Shown here one piece after another: positions 25,201-36,916 of a stretch of 64,000 nt of DNA; the first letter of the stretch is position 1; each line of letters opens with the position of its first letter. The stretch covers positions 124,001-188,000 of the forward strand of contig MU130154.1 of the NCBI GenBank assembly GCA_015039465.1, written 5' to 3'. The notes beneath the pieces were generated by a model. That model was given only the letters and a program-made list of their open reading frames with translations, was not told the DNA's origin and searched no databases. This DNA comes from Phlegmacium glaucopus (lineage: Eukaryota > Basidiomycota > Agaricomycetes > Agaricales > Cortinariaceae). Position numbers and translations under genes: made by a program.

Positions 25201-28200
25201 GATATCTCTGGGTAGCATTAACCAGGATGTTGACTTCATGGCTGCTCCTAAGTCTACTACGCAATCCCCCCAGCTTGACCTCGATATGAACTTCGACCCA
25301 GCAGCACTTTTCACTGTGACTCGTGCACTCGCCGTTCAAGCTGGCTTGAATGTTGCTCCCCTGGATGTAATTGTGCAACTTGGCGGAATTCAGTACCTAT
25401 CAATCACGCCCAATTCACCTCCATCAAAACGCCAAGACAACATTTTCTCGTCCGTATCTACCCCCACCCTCTTTTGTGATGCTGAATCTTATACTTCTAC
25501 CTAGTGGCTTTGATTTACCGTCTTTCGTTGGAACTGCTTTCAAGCAACTCAGATCTGATGTCCAATTATCCACTGATGTCACCATTGGTAGGTCTACATG
25601 TCTAAATATTCTCCTATCTCATGTTTATGTATACCCTTGAAGGTGGATATAACACGACACTGAATTTTACCCAGGCGGCAGTCCCTACCAGCACAGACAA
25701 CAGCCTGAATCTTATCCTACCGGTACTGGCAAAACCCATTGTACAAAAGATAGTCTCGGGCTCTGTTTTAGGGTACGATCGTGATTGAATTTCACCATTA
25801 CTTCGTTAAACCATAAATTTATTCAGGCTTGACAATGTTCTCATTATAAATCCTCAACAAAACGCTTTCCGTAAAGCCCTTCGACCTCTCCTCTTTAACT
25901 TACTTCTCATTGTTTCGAAACAGAGACACAATTGAAAGGCAGCATCACTAATGCTGGACCCTGTGAGTCGGTTGTACCAGGATATGCATGACGCTAAGGC
26001 TTATGCCATTCTTCAGTCGACGCTGTGATATCTTTTCCATCAGGTCTTACGATATCTTGGGAAGGACAACCATTAGGAAAAGTCTCTATGAACAACCTAA
26101 ACGTTGTCGCCAATGTTGGAGGCACCATCGACACAGAAACAACGTTTGAAGTACTCGACGTTAGTCACTTAACGGACTTTACCAAGGTTCGTTTAACTGT
26201 TAGTGTGTACAAATAGCTACTAATCAACTATCTCAGACATTATTAACAACGGAGTCATTCGTTTGGGACATATCTGGAGAAAATCTAACTGGTGTGTTAC
26301 CTTTTTCAACTACCGCGGCCATCTATTGACTTATCCTTGCCCCAGTCTCCGCCTTAGGTTTGCTAATTCTTCCAGACGCAAGATCCTTATTTTCATCGAC
26401 TTTATTCTTTTAGGCATTTCTGTTTCTGGCATCTCATTCCCGTCTAGAAGCGTCACCCTCAAGGGCTTCAACAACTTGAAAGATGGTGTAAAGATTCAAT
26501 CATTTGATCTTCCTGCTAATGATCCAGCTGGTGGCATTCATCTAACCTTGGAGGCTACCACTATTAACGTAACTGAACCCTTCATTTATCATGTTCTCTT
26601 CAATCATTCACGCTTGATTACAGCCTTCCCAAGTCGGCATTCAGCTCAGTTCTCTTGGTTTCAATACCTTTGTCGGCGATGTTATGATTGCACCTGTAAC
26701 AAGTACCGGATCAGTCACGCTGGCACCCCTGTCAACATCACAATTGTCACTCGTTGGCCGTTTGATCCCGCAACAGAGTGCCCAGGGCCTTGCGACAGTT
26801 TCTGGCGTGTTTAACAACTTTGTTCATGGACATGATAGTGCAGTTATCGTGCAAGGAGCAAGTGCGGGCTCTAGCGATGTATGTTTCTTCCAATCAACAA
26901 TGGGTAGACTTATTAAATCAGTCGTAGGTAACATGGTTGAATGAAGGTATCCAGGCTTTGCAAGTAGCCACTGTTCTCCCCAACCAAGGCCCCCTTAATA
27001 TCATCAAATCTATTGCTCTCAACGACTTGTCTCTCTTTTTCACGCCTCAGACGGCCTTTAGTCCTGTCACAGGCAGCAATAGTACAGATGCTGCATTTAC
27101 TTTGCCTTTCGCATTCCCACTAGACATCACCGCTCTGGAACAGACTATCGCAGTCGGTTCTCAAGGGACTAATTTCGCACAGTTGGCTATTCCCAAAGGG
27201 CCTAGCACCACAGACGTTCAAGCCCGGATCATCCACCTCGGATTCGAAAATGTTCCTTTCGCAGTTTTTGATAACGCCCGTGCCAATTTCGAGCAGTTCG
27301 TAGCAGCGACTACAATCGGTGCATCACAGACGCTACATTTGTCTGGCTCTGCAAACGCCGATGCCAACACTGCAGTAGGCTTGCTCTCTCTAACGGATAT
27401 CGGGTTCTCGGTAGATTCCAATGTTGCCGGGCTGCAAGGCTTAAATGCTCGACCGGTGACTGTAAGCAACTTGGATGTCAATCACGGATTTTCCGATTTC
27501 CTCCTCATTAAAGTTGACAGTGCATTATTCAATCCAAGGTATGTGCTCAATTGAAGTCTTGCTAAAATTAAGTGCTCAGTGCCTTTCTGGCCATAGTAAC
27601 TTGACAATTGGTTTGTACCCTTCCGTTGAGAAATAAAACTTGGTATTTATGAAGTTTAGGCACCGGCGACGTGTCGTTTTCCTTACAATTTCAGTAAGAC
27701 CTTGACTGAGTTGGTGGTTTTCTCAGTCTAATTTTTATTTAGGGATGCCACTATCGGCACTGCTCAAATTGTACGTTTGTATAACTAAAATTTAAACAGG
27801 AATCTGATTATTTTGAAAGTCAAACCTCGTAATCATACCAGGAAACGCGACCTACCACATCGGTATACATTACCTGTTTCTTGATGATGCTGTACTCATA
27901 CCCGGGCAGATGTTCATTACGCCCCGCAGGGTAGCGCTCTACCCGCAGGTCAAGCTTTGCTGCAGAATTTTATTCAAGGTGTTGACGCAGCGACGACTAT
28001 TACTGGAACAACTGAATCGACCACCGTAGAATCTCTGCAATCGGCCTTGTCCCAAATACGCCTGTCCCCTGTAACGATACCTGGGCTTCAAAAAACCTTG
28101 ATTACAAGTGCTTCTCTTACATTCCCAACCAATATCGTTGCGTCAGGAATCGCTATAACGTCGTTTACACTCGCCAATCCCTTTACGGCGAGTGTCAATC

Positions 28201-31200
28201 TACTGAAAGTTGCGGCTACAGCTACTTTCCATAATTTAACGCTTGGAGAGATACCTAATATAGACACTTCAGCCAATCCAATTCGAGCTGCAGGGCATGG
28301 CCAAGTAACCTCCCCTGGGCTACCCCTCAAATTCAATTTGGACCCTTCCACAATCATCCAGTTGTTACTGTTAACGTCGCAGCAGAATAACGTAGGGCTT
28401 GGACCTCTTCCGCAGCTGTTTCAGTTTGTTCTGGGCAATCCCAATTTTAAGCCACCAGTAAAAAAATTCCTTGTTCAGGAAATGCATCAATTGACATACC
28501 CTGCCACAGGTGACAACCTCTGTGGATACGCAGGCACCGACGTGTGTTAGGTGAGTAGCGGTTTGTGGTTGAAACCTTTGATTGATAGATTATTTTTGAC
28601 ATAGCGGGCAACAATTTGACGTAGATGGAGCCATCTTGGCATCGTTAGCCAATCTTAAAGTAGACTTGGCCGTGCAAACCTCACTTAAACTTGACGATTG
28701 TGCGTTACACCGTCTACTACCATTACCCAACTAATCCTAATTGTTTCTCAGTTGCTACCGACCTGGCCTTTGCTCAGAAGGGTGTACCTGCGATTGTAAG
28801 TGAACACGTCGATTAACTCTTTGCCGATGCTTAAGGCACGATTAGACGGACAAAACAAGTCTTTTCCTTATTGGCGCTGTTGCTGGACCCGTTGCTCAAA
28901 ATCTTGTCGACGGTTCAGTCCTCGCCTTCACAGAGGCAAACATAACGTTCGTGGTCCGAAGCATCTCCCTTATGACTTGTATACAATTCTTTCCGCAGAA
29001 ATATAACTGATGAAGGCTTTGATCTCTCCCTGACTGGATCCCTTACGAATGTGGGCCCTCTTGATGCACTCATCACTTTTGTTGAACCGGTTACGTAAGT
29101 TGACACTTTCAACCATAATTCAAGACTAACAGGGTGTTAGTGTCACCTTCCAAGGAAAACATATCGCACAAATTACTCTCCCTCCAAGTAAGTTTCCGTT
29201 TTTAATCAATTGGCATCAAAATGCAAATGTCGTTCAGTTTGTGCCGCCGCAAATGTTGGAGTCCCTAACTACGCGGCAAATGCCCATCTAACAATCACCG
29301 ATACAAATAGGCAAGTCTTATTAATATGACTGATAGGCGATTCTCACCAAATTTCTACTCAGTTTTACCGAGTTTGCGATCTTTCTACTTCACAATCCAA
29401 GCTTCACGTGGACAATCTCTACGCCTAAGCTTCGATTGACGGCCCTTGGCACTATATTTGATGGCGTTTCGCTTTCAAAAGATGTTTCATTTAAGGCTTT
29501 CAACGGTCTCCCTGGTGTCACTATCAGCAACTTCCAGCTGCCTTCGGATGACCCATCTGGAGGTATCCACATTGAAACGGATGCTAGCATTCCTTCCCCG
29601 TCACGTTCGTGGACAACTATTTTTTTCGTGATAGAAACATTTTGCTAAATATTATGAAATAGAACTTGGCATCAACTTGGGTACAGTCACTTTCCAGTCT
29701 TTCTTCCAGAATACCCTTGTTGGACGTAAGAGTACATCCCTCTCATTTTCAATCGATCTGACCGAGCCTGCGCAGCTCTCTCTGCGAACAACTTGGTCCT
29801 CGCGCCCAATGCCGTATCCAAAACTCATCTTAGTGGCCGTATCGTCCCACAGACGGGCGCCAATCTAGATGTTTTAGGAGAACTATTCTCTGGATTTTTG
29901 GCTAACCAAAACCTCACCCTGGTCACCAAGGGAGACTCAGTCCAACCTCCTGGTTCTAGTCAACCTGTCGGCTGGTTGACCACTGCTTTCCAGTCCCTCT
30001 CACTAGAAGTCATATTACCAGGAGAGAAGCTTCAGGTATGACAATTACATTCGCGTTTGAATCTGACCATTTATTCTGTTTGAAAAGGTTATTCAACAAA
30101 TTGATCTTAATGATCTTGCTCTGACCATCCAAACTCAAGACCAAGCGTTCAAGCCTCCTGCGAGCTCTCAAAATACGGTTGCGAAATACAGCAATCCCTT
30201 CGGGTTCTCGCTGCAAGTGATTCAGTCAGGTGAAACCATCAATTTGGCTTCTCATGGTACCGACATAGCGCAGGTAAAGGCGTTTCTTTCTGGTTGCTGA
30301 AATCAATCATGCTGAAGTCTATGTCAGCTCGTCCTTCCGAAAGTTCCTGTAGACGGCGGCGTTTCTACTGGCAATCTTGCTAATTTGGACATATCTTTCC
30401 AAAATATACCGCTTACATCCCTTAACGACGCGGCATTCGAGCAGTTATTCGCGGGGGTCACACTTAACGCGGATTTGAGTCTAGAGCTCAGGGGAACAGC
30501 CGATGTTACTGCGAGAACTAGTATTGGAGATGTCCCTATCTCTGGTATACCTTTTGATGTCACATCGGATCTGAAAGGTATCTAGCTATATTTTGTTGTG
30601 ATTTTGGTCCTTTGACGTACCTGTCCTTTAGGAATCAATGCCTTTGGAGGAACGGCAGCGTTGTCGAATGTCTCGGTTGTTGGTAGCGGAGGGGTAGGGG
30701 GTAGCGAATTTGTTGTTGTGCCCTTGCAGGCTACACTTCAAAATCCATCGAACGTGTCTCTCAACACTGTTGACGTCTCCCTTCCTGTGATATTCAACGG
30801 GGTTAATATCGGTCGTACCGCCATCAACGTAAAACCTTTGTTTCTGCTTCATACAGAAACATCATGCTCATTGCTGTCTTAGGAATTCGATCTGAAACCC
30901 GGACAGAATGTTATCAGCGCGGAATTCCACTATCAACCAGCTGATGCCAATGACACTGTTGCACAAGTATGTCAAGGTTTTGACCTCAAAACTGACAGCA
31001 CGTTAATCCGGAAACCTTTTAACAGGGATTCCTTTCGCAATTCATCCAAACTGGCAACCAACTTGATCTAACGATTAGCGGTGACACAGGCAGCTCTCCT
31101 TTCGCATCACTGCAACCAGCTTTATCCAATCTCCATCTGTCGACACATCTGGAGGGTGAGGAAACTACATGCAGCGTATATTATGGGGTCTAATACTATT

Positions 31201-31792
31201 CTCGTTACAGGTATCAATCACCCAACTATCATTACGCAGATTGATGTGTTCATCACTCTCGCAACTCTAGCAACAAACCTTGTTTCAATTGATTTCACGG
31301 TGAGTCTCTTATCTTTTCTGCGATCTTGCAGTTGGCTGAACACGGATAACACAGGTCACAAATCCTCTCGGTGCCGATCTAGTCATAGAATTCGTACAAT
31401 CCGAGGCAGGTGTCAACGGGGAGATCTTCGCTCGGTTCAGTCAAGGATTCTCAGGTTTCGTCGTCCCGCCTGGCCAATCAGTCAACTCGGGTGTGTTTGG
31501 GAATGTACTACTAACACAAGGGGCCATAGCCTCCCTCGGTATCATCCCATTAGGTATGCTTGACGTGTCAGCTGCTGTGACCGTCCGAGTAGGAGCAGGA
31601 GGTTATGAAATTCCTTTCCTCAAACTCTCTCAAAATGGTGTGCCGACCAAGTATAATCTGGATTTTTCTGCTTCGCTTGATACGACGAATTCGAGTCCTG
31701 AAATTTCTAGTTCTGCATCTACCCCGAGCAGCGCTAGTGCCAAGCCCTCAGCAACGGCGGCCTCTCCCAACAATTCTTCTGCTGCTCACTAA
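22277..31792 (+). CDS. Giant signal-anchored protein with three DUF3712-type repeats
   Basis: About 9.5 kb with many short introns, probably more than 2,300 residues. The ATG at 22277 (MEENRSARPSSDIYETNQGS) opens a cytosolic tail. One long membrane anchor follows at about residues 95-130 (IISQIIIIPLGIALLFIILF), after a KKR stop signal, so the bulk should lie outside the cytosol; it is rich in N-x-S/T sites. The ectodomain repeats a beta-rich, LEA-like unit. The DUF3712 hallmark appears three times: LPSDNPAGGI at 23309-23338, LPANDPAGGI at 26509-26538 and LPSDDPSGGI at 29538-29567, each after a G-F-N/F-N-G block. The C-terminus is Ser/Ala/Pro-rich (SSASTPSSASAKPSATAAS). No enzyme motif is seen; cell-surface or vacuolar lipid-binding roles suggested for LEA-like folds remain speculation. 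Internal stop codons fall in spliceable introns. Confidence 0.8.
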
Positions 31793-31991
31793 CGGTAAAC
31801 TTCAACCTTATGGTAATAGCACCAATATGGAACTGACTCGACTAAATGAGCAGCCATCATCCCCTCACTTATGAGAATGGACGCTTCTTCATAGATACCC
31901 TTGATACCAGAACATCGTTTTGGTAGTGTAATTTTTTACATACTGCCCTATGCACCACTTGGATTTTGAGATTGATAATTACTACTTTCCT

Positions 31992-33238
31992 TTAAGCTGG
32001 AGGGAGAAACGCACTCCACAAGACAATAGATATTACACTCCAAAGTACACTCCAAGTAACCCACAAACGACCCAGACTGTGATGCTCGGAGACGAGCCAC
32101 GCAGCAGCCCAATAGGTTAGGGGGATAGACCCCGCTAGACGCAGAACGATTTGAGTGTGTGATGCCACAAGGAAGAGGAGGCAGAGAATGGTCGCGTAAA
32201 TCGCATGGGGGTCAATAGCAAGTAACTTGAAAGACCGGGATGGTGTTGAGCTTTTACTGAACCGAAGTTGGGGCAACATCTTTTGTAAATGATAAATGCA
32301 ATATGTATATATCAATAAGAGAGTTGGGGCTGCCAGGAGAAAGTTGGGAAGTTGGTTTATAGTCCAATATCGCAAGAATCCGACATTCCAGTATTTTGAT
32401 TGAACGTATGGATAAATCAATGGCAGGGTTTTGGAACACCATTGAGGCTGTGGCGAGTGAGAGCAGAATGATAGGTAAGCGAGGTATTGGTAGCCTATGA
32501 ACGGACTAAGGACGATCGCTGTTAATGCCAGAGATTTTATGACTTGAGGCTAGACAGGTTGTGTAAATGTGAAGTATATATGTGGGAAGGATCGACAGTT
32601 TACCTTTTGTCGATCCATGAATGGGCGGACAAGTAAACCCCAAATGAGAAAACCGGCGAGAAAGATGCCATTGGATCTGAACATTGCTGCCAGTGCAAAG
32701 AGGAGAGAGGCGAAGAACCATTGTTGCCTGGTGCAACATAGCATACCTACCTACCCGTGGTTAGAGGGAGAAAACTGTTTAATTAATTTAACATACCCCG
32801 ATAGGAGAGATAGGTGAAAAAAGGTTCAGTATATGGTGCGAAATAGGCAGTGACTGGACTGGCGGGGAGGAGAGACAAGAGTGTAGCGAGCAAAGCATGG
32901 TTGTGGGATGGTAGATGATATAAGGACAAAGAATAAAGGGTTTGTGAAGCGTCGCAAGCCAAGACTACTATAAGACATGGACTGTAACGAATGATGAGGG
33001 GTAAAGCTGGGAAGAAGGCCCATTGGTGTTCATAGAGATAAGAATGGTGAGCAATATGGAAGAAATGAAAGACATCCCATCTGAATAGTGGACGCCAGAG
33101 AGGATTGAGATTGAGGATGTCTGGTGAAGCATCGAATAGAGGTAATGAATGAGCTGAGGCGTGTACAAGAATGAAGACGAGCAGCCTTGATAAAATTGAA
33201 AGTCGAAAGATGAGTCTGCGGTCCTCTTCAACGATCAT
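31992..33238 (-). CDS. GPI18: GPI mannosyltransferase 2 (PIG-V/Gpi18)
   Basis: Multi-pass ER membrane enzyme that adds the second mannose to the GPI precursor. Exon 1 encodes a hydrophobic start (MIVEEDRRLIFRLSILSRLL) then FRWDVFHFFHIAHHSYLYEH, with the catalytic-type aspartate in RWD, and QWAFFPALPLIIR, all typical of PIG-V. A 50-bp intron joins it to QQWFFASLLFALAAMFRSNG, the conserved FRSNG block. The last exon encodes four to five helices ending WSVISIVLWSAFLPPA. I prefer the ATG at 33238 because it directly precedes the first membrane helix; an upstream in-frame ATG at 33298 would add 20 non-conserved residues. The gene is convergent with the DUF3712 gene (199 bp) and divergent from the Pex24-like gene, with which it appears to overlap at the start codon. 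Confidence 0.85.
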
Positions 33239-34717
33239 GCTGCTGGCAGATCTGCCCTCAGCTCTCACTTTCGCACTCATAGACCTTGCTCCTTGCATAT
33301 CAGCTTGTAAATATGCTCTTCAGATCGTTACTTGGTCGTCCTCTTCTTGGTACAACAGCTGGATAGCTCTAGCTTTGTGGTGGGCTATATGTTTGTTACT
33401 TCAACGGTGCAGTTCCCCTCTCTCACCCTATGTCTCAATTTTCTAAAAATTGACGGTTATCAAAAGTCTTTTTTTGCCTTTTCTCTTCGTCGCAGTCTTC
33501 GCTTTTGCACAATGGCGAAACAACCATCGACCACTTGAATCACTTTCTACAGAGAATACCGTACAAAATATCATTACAGACATCACCATCATTCAGTCAC
33601 TTCTTCCTCGGTTTCCCCATACTCTTTCAATTCCACTGCCTAAACTTCTCCGAGTCGCTGCCATCTGTTACCTTCCATATCTCTTTCTCACCTCCTTCCT
33701 TTCTCTACGAGTCATCTTTGCCATCGCAGGTACACTCCTTCTCTCATGGCGTGCCCCTTGGGCAATAGTCATTCGTACAACAGTCTGGCATAGTGCTTGG
33801 TTCAGATGGTCTATCTACAAATTATGGTCTCATCTAACCGGTGATCCACTTCCTCCTCCTACAATGTCTGCACAATCTACCTCGGATTCATTTGCTCCGG
33901 TCCAATCCCTCCGATTTCTCTTCACAATTTATGAGAATCAACGCTGGTGGATGGGTCTCGACTGGACAGCCGCTCTTCTACCTGCTGAACGTCCATCATG
34001 GTGCTCCGCTTCTCAACAGCCCATTCCACCTCCAAACGCATTCACTCTACCCGAAAATACAATCATATATCTCCCGGACGCGACCGGGAACAGAATGAAG
34101 CGGACAGCCATTTGGAAGTGGGAGGAACCAGAATGGCGGGTTCTAGTTCGCAGAGATGGGAGTGGTACTGGCCTTACTCGCGTGGAACGTCCGCTTTCCA
34201 CTGTCAAAGACGATGCTACAAATAACAGTCGTTTTCTAAAAGCAGCGACAGGAAGAGGGGGAGGCCCCGCGACCTCCGGAAATGTAGACGAGGACTATGT
34301 TACAGCTGATTCTAAAGAGTCCCCCAATGAAGATCCTCTCACAGATTCTGATGGTTGGGTCTATGGCGATAATAAATGGGAGAACCAAAGCAACCGGGGC
34401 GGTATGGGCAAAGTGGGTCTTTCTTTTCATGAGCTGGTTTGATTTCCTGAAAACCCTTATAGTATACACGGTACCGGAGATGGACTCGGGTTGCAGCTGT
34501 ATACGAAACCGTAGAACTCGATGTTGGTCCCAGCCTTCCTCAGTCTGCTACTGAGCAGGAAACCTCTACAATCACACCAACATCGACACTCGTGGATCAA
34601 AGCTCGAATTCACAACATTCGATTCCAGATATGGCTTCTATGGACGATCCGCCGGAAAGCCCGCTAAGACAACGATTGAGAATGGCCCTGAACAAAGGAT
34701 CGACGCCAAGTATATAA
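33237..34717 (+). CDS. Peroxisomal membrane peroxin, Pex24/Pex30 (dysferlin-domain) type
   Basis: Three exons (33237-33406, 33467-34412, 34463-34717) are in phase and give 456 residues. The N-terminal half holds several membrane helices (ALALWWAICLLLQ across the first join, LFLPFLFVAVFAFAQW, and a hydrophobic pair near 33650-33760). The C-terminal half carries a split dysferlin motif: ENQRWWMGLDWTAALLPAER (DysFN) and SDGWVYGDNKWENQS, joined after the last intron to YTRYRRWTRVAAVYE (DysFC). Family members sit in the ER or peroxisome membrane and set peroxisome number and de novo formation. A serine/threonine-rich tail follows. Which of Pex24/28/30/31/32 it corresponds to cannot be told by eye. 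Two further in-frame ATGs lie upstream (33171, 33210) inside the antisense GPI18 frame. Confidence 0.85.
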
Positions 34718-34995
34718 TTATTAATCACATGCACTTGTATACTAGCTCAGCGCAGCTATATTAAGATATGACGCTCGGAAGCACTGGTATACCAGATAAT
34801 TATAGCTGTACAAGATATGTCGAGTTTAAAGATATTTATGTCTTTACGCAAGTTCAATGAGCGACCATCAAGGGCCTCTGGTACGCCTTCTTACATGTCA
34901 CGTGCATTCAAGCTGTGACTTCAACAGTAAAAAGACGAGTAACAGTGTACGATCACAGACGATCTGAACACTTACACATGAATCGAACAACGTCT

Positions 34996-35018
34996 CAAAG
35001 ATAGACAGTCTATCTTTG
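34996..35018. repeat. Perfect 23-bp palindrome
   Basis: CAAAGATAGAC, one central A, and GTCTATCTTTG form an 11-bp perfect inverted repeat with a single unpaired base. As RNA it could not form a normal hairpin loop, so it looks more like a DNA-level dyad (protein-binding site or element remnant). Confidence 0.7.
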
Positions 35019-35269
35019 ACGATGCGAGGAGAGACAGTTCGAATGGTATAAGAGACGAGTCCCCACGGGCCTCATCTCATACATTCGTTCACTGTCTCTC
35101 CCAGGTATGATTCTCATCTCTCACTGTTACGAGAGCCGTTTTCATTCGCTCACTATCTCTCCCAGGAGTAGTCCAGTACCAGAGGCATTAATAGTCGCCC
35201 ACCCACCCACTTCCTCGTAGTATTTTATATTACACAGCTGTACCTAGTAGAGAGATAATGACCATCAAG

Positions 35270-35302
35270 ACCGGTTAGCTGGCCAGAGAGCCGCTAACCG
35301 GT
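35270..35302. repeat. 10-bp inverted repeat with 13-bp loop
   Basis: ACCGGTTAGC at 35270-35279 is matched perfectly by GCTAACCGGT at 35293-35302. Each arm itself contains the ACCGGT palindrome. It has no following T-run, so it is not a classical terminator. Confidence 0.6.
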
Positions 35303-35365
35303 TCTGACCCGCTATTCTGTTCGCGTTTCTCACGCCCAGTCGTCATTGGACGCTCGGAAGCATTG

Positions 35366-35460
35366 GTCACCACAGGGAATTGAACCCCTGACTAGCCGAC
35401 AAGCCGAACCCTATTCAAATTGAAACTTTGTCTGTTTATATCATTTATGGACTATGTGAC
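35366..35460 (-). other. tRNA-like relic (possible tRNA pseudogene or SINE head)
   Basis: On the minus strand an exact B-box, GGTTCAATTCC, lies at 35386-35376. It is followed by CTG and TGGTGAC, which pairs at five of seven positions with GTCACAT at 35460-35454. An A-box-like TAGTCCATAAATG sits near the 5' end. The D arm and anticodon arm do not fold convincingly, and T-stem pair 49:65 is broken. I read it as a decayed tRNA or tRNA-derived element, not a functional gene. Confidence 0.3.
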
Positions 35461-35502
35461 TACTTTCCTGTTCAGTTAGGCCACAAAAAAAAAACTGAAT
35501 CA

Positions 35503-36881
35503 TTAGGCAACTACTTCCTCATCGCTAAAGATGGCAGTCTTCGGGATGCCATCTTGTCTTATGACACCGCGATACATGCTGGGGCAGTTTAGAGGCATAG
35601 AGACTATCGAGATTCTTTCAGGAACGTATAGATATCAGGACGATAGTAAAATTACTTACCATGTCCATTATTATCCAAGGCGATGACACCCCCGATGCCA
35701 CCGTCATCTAAAAGGTCTTTCACAACGCGCTTCGCAGCTTTATCTAAAGGTTCATGTAAATACCGGACACGACGGGCGATTGTGGCTGCTGCTGCGTGTC
35801 TAATAAAATACTTGTATGTTGGATGAGTCATTGCTAACCAACATGTATATAAAAAAAACTCACATCTCCATCTCCAGTTCCTGATATGCCAACTGCAGTC
35901 GTTGAATGGCCTCTAGTAAATTTGTTCCAAAATTTCCTGAACCATCCAGATGGTTTCCATTCCTCGGCCCAGAATCCGGCACCCATCGTTGGGGTATCAC
36001 CGACACGGCCCACAAGTTTATTGGTCCGACCACCAGTCGAAGTAAGAGTAGCAATACATCCATGTATGTCGAGTGCCACAGCTCCAACAGTACCTGTGGG
36101 GAGTTGGTCCAGCGGTAACGTCCCTGTTAGGCCTGCATCATGGTTAGGAAGAGGATCTTCTGGAAGACCCAAACCACGGCGGTGTTCCCTCCATCGATGC
36201 TCCGTAAAGAAATATGAAGGATCAACAAGTATTTGACCAAGAGATTCGCCTATATCCTCAGGTGTTGTCCCAGATAAAAAGGTATGTGGTGCAAGAGAAG
36301 GTGACATATAGAGTGCACGAACGAGGGAAGACGGGTTCTTCACTCGTGTCATGAGCGATACGCCAATGCCACGGCGGGTGGGACTTATTTCGGTGGTTGA
36401 AACTGGAGGTTTTGAAAGCATAACAGAAGCTTCGAGCTCAATCTATATTTTTTTGTTGTTGTTTAGATAAATACAGGGGAATGATATGATTGAATTCACC
36501 TTTCCAGCTACATTGAAAACAGCTCCTTTAGCAGCATTAAACAAAGGGTTATCTAGGGAAGAGATAAGCTTCGGAGGTCATGACTGGATCCAAGAAAGAT
36601 TGGTGGACCTTCCATGACAGTTACAGCAGCTACTACGGCGTCGATAGCATCCCCACCAGTGCTGAGATGCTGATAGCCCTATGAGAAGAGTGAGTATACG
36701 CGAGAGAGTTATCGAGATAAAGGATGCAAACAGATCGCAAAGCTTCAGCCAAGGCTGCCCTATAAGCATCTCTTTGCTCTGGGGTAGATCCTTCCCTCGA
36801 CATTGTGCCCGCACCGCCATGAATGACCAGCACATATGGCCCAGAGGGCTTTGAGGGAAGGAGTTTCTCCTGGATGCTCAT
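35503..36881 (-). CDS. Isoaspartyl peptidase / L-asparaginase (Ntn-hydrolase)
   Basis: Plant-type asparaginase family, which self-cleaves to expose an N-terminal threonine and then hydrolyses L-asparagine and beta-aspartyl peptides. Exon 1 starts MSIQEKLLPSKPSGPYVLVI followed by the conserved HGGAGT. After short introns come GGDAIDAVVAAVTVMEG, FNAAKGAVFN and the cleavage/catalytic segment GTVGAVALDIHG, with Thr as predicted nucleophile, then STGGRTNKLVGRVGDTP and GAGFWAE. The C-terminus contains AVGISGTGDGD and, across the last intron, SMPLNCPSMYRGVIRQDG. All signature residues are present. The end of the last exon is SDEEVVA at 35503. The start codon is only 35 bp from a tRNA-Ser gene on the other strand. 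Confidence 0.9.
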
Positions 36882-36916
36882 GATAAGGTGAAATGATAAG
36901 AACGCTGAGTTTATAA

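Larger units (their letters stand above)
34770..35367 (+). repeat. Pair of 19-bp direct repeats 579 bp apart
   Basis: GACGCTCGGAAGCACTGGT at 34770-34788 and GACGCTCGGAAGCATTGGT at 35349-35367 differ at one base. The second copy abuts the tRNA-like sequence. They may be ends of a decayed element; flanking target-site duplications were not found. Confidence 0.5.
34718..35502. other. Non-coding island with dyads, short direct repeats and a tRNA-like relic
   Basis: 785 bp with no open frame of interest, between the stop of the Pex24-like gene and the stop of the asparaginase gene. It contains the 23-bp palindrome at 34996-35018, a stem-loop dyad at 35270-35302, two 24-bp near-copies of CATTCGTTCACTGTCTCTCC-type sequence (35082-35105 and 35143-35166), and two 19-bp near-copies at 34770-34788 and 35349-35367. 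A B-box-like tRNA 3' half lies on the minus strand at 35376-35386. This structure is denser than in any other intergenic region of the window and suggests an old, non-autonomous mobile element or a set of nested relics. No terminal repeats or target-site duplication could be confirmed. Confidence 0.45.

Noticed and set aside
35364..35390. Primer-binding site of an LTR retrotransposon (TGG next to a tRNA-complementary sequence)
   Set aside because: The complementarity runs too far into the tRNA body, the implied tRNA end is two bases short before CCA, and no LTR, gag or pol sequence flanks it.
35886..36236. Plus-strand open frame within the asparaginase gene
   Set aside because: It is the antisense shadow of a conserved coding exon (GTVGAVALD region).
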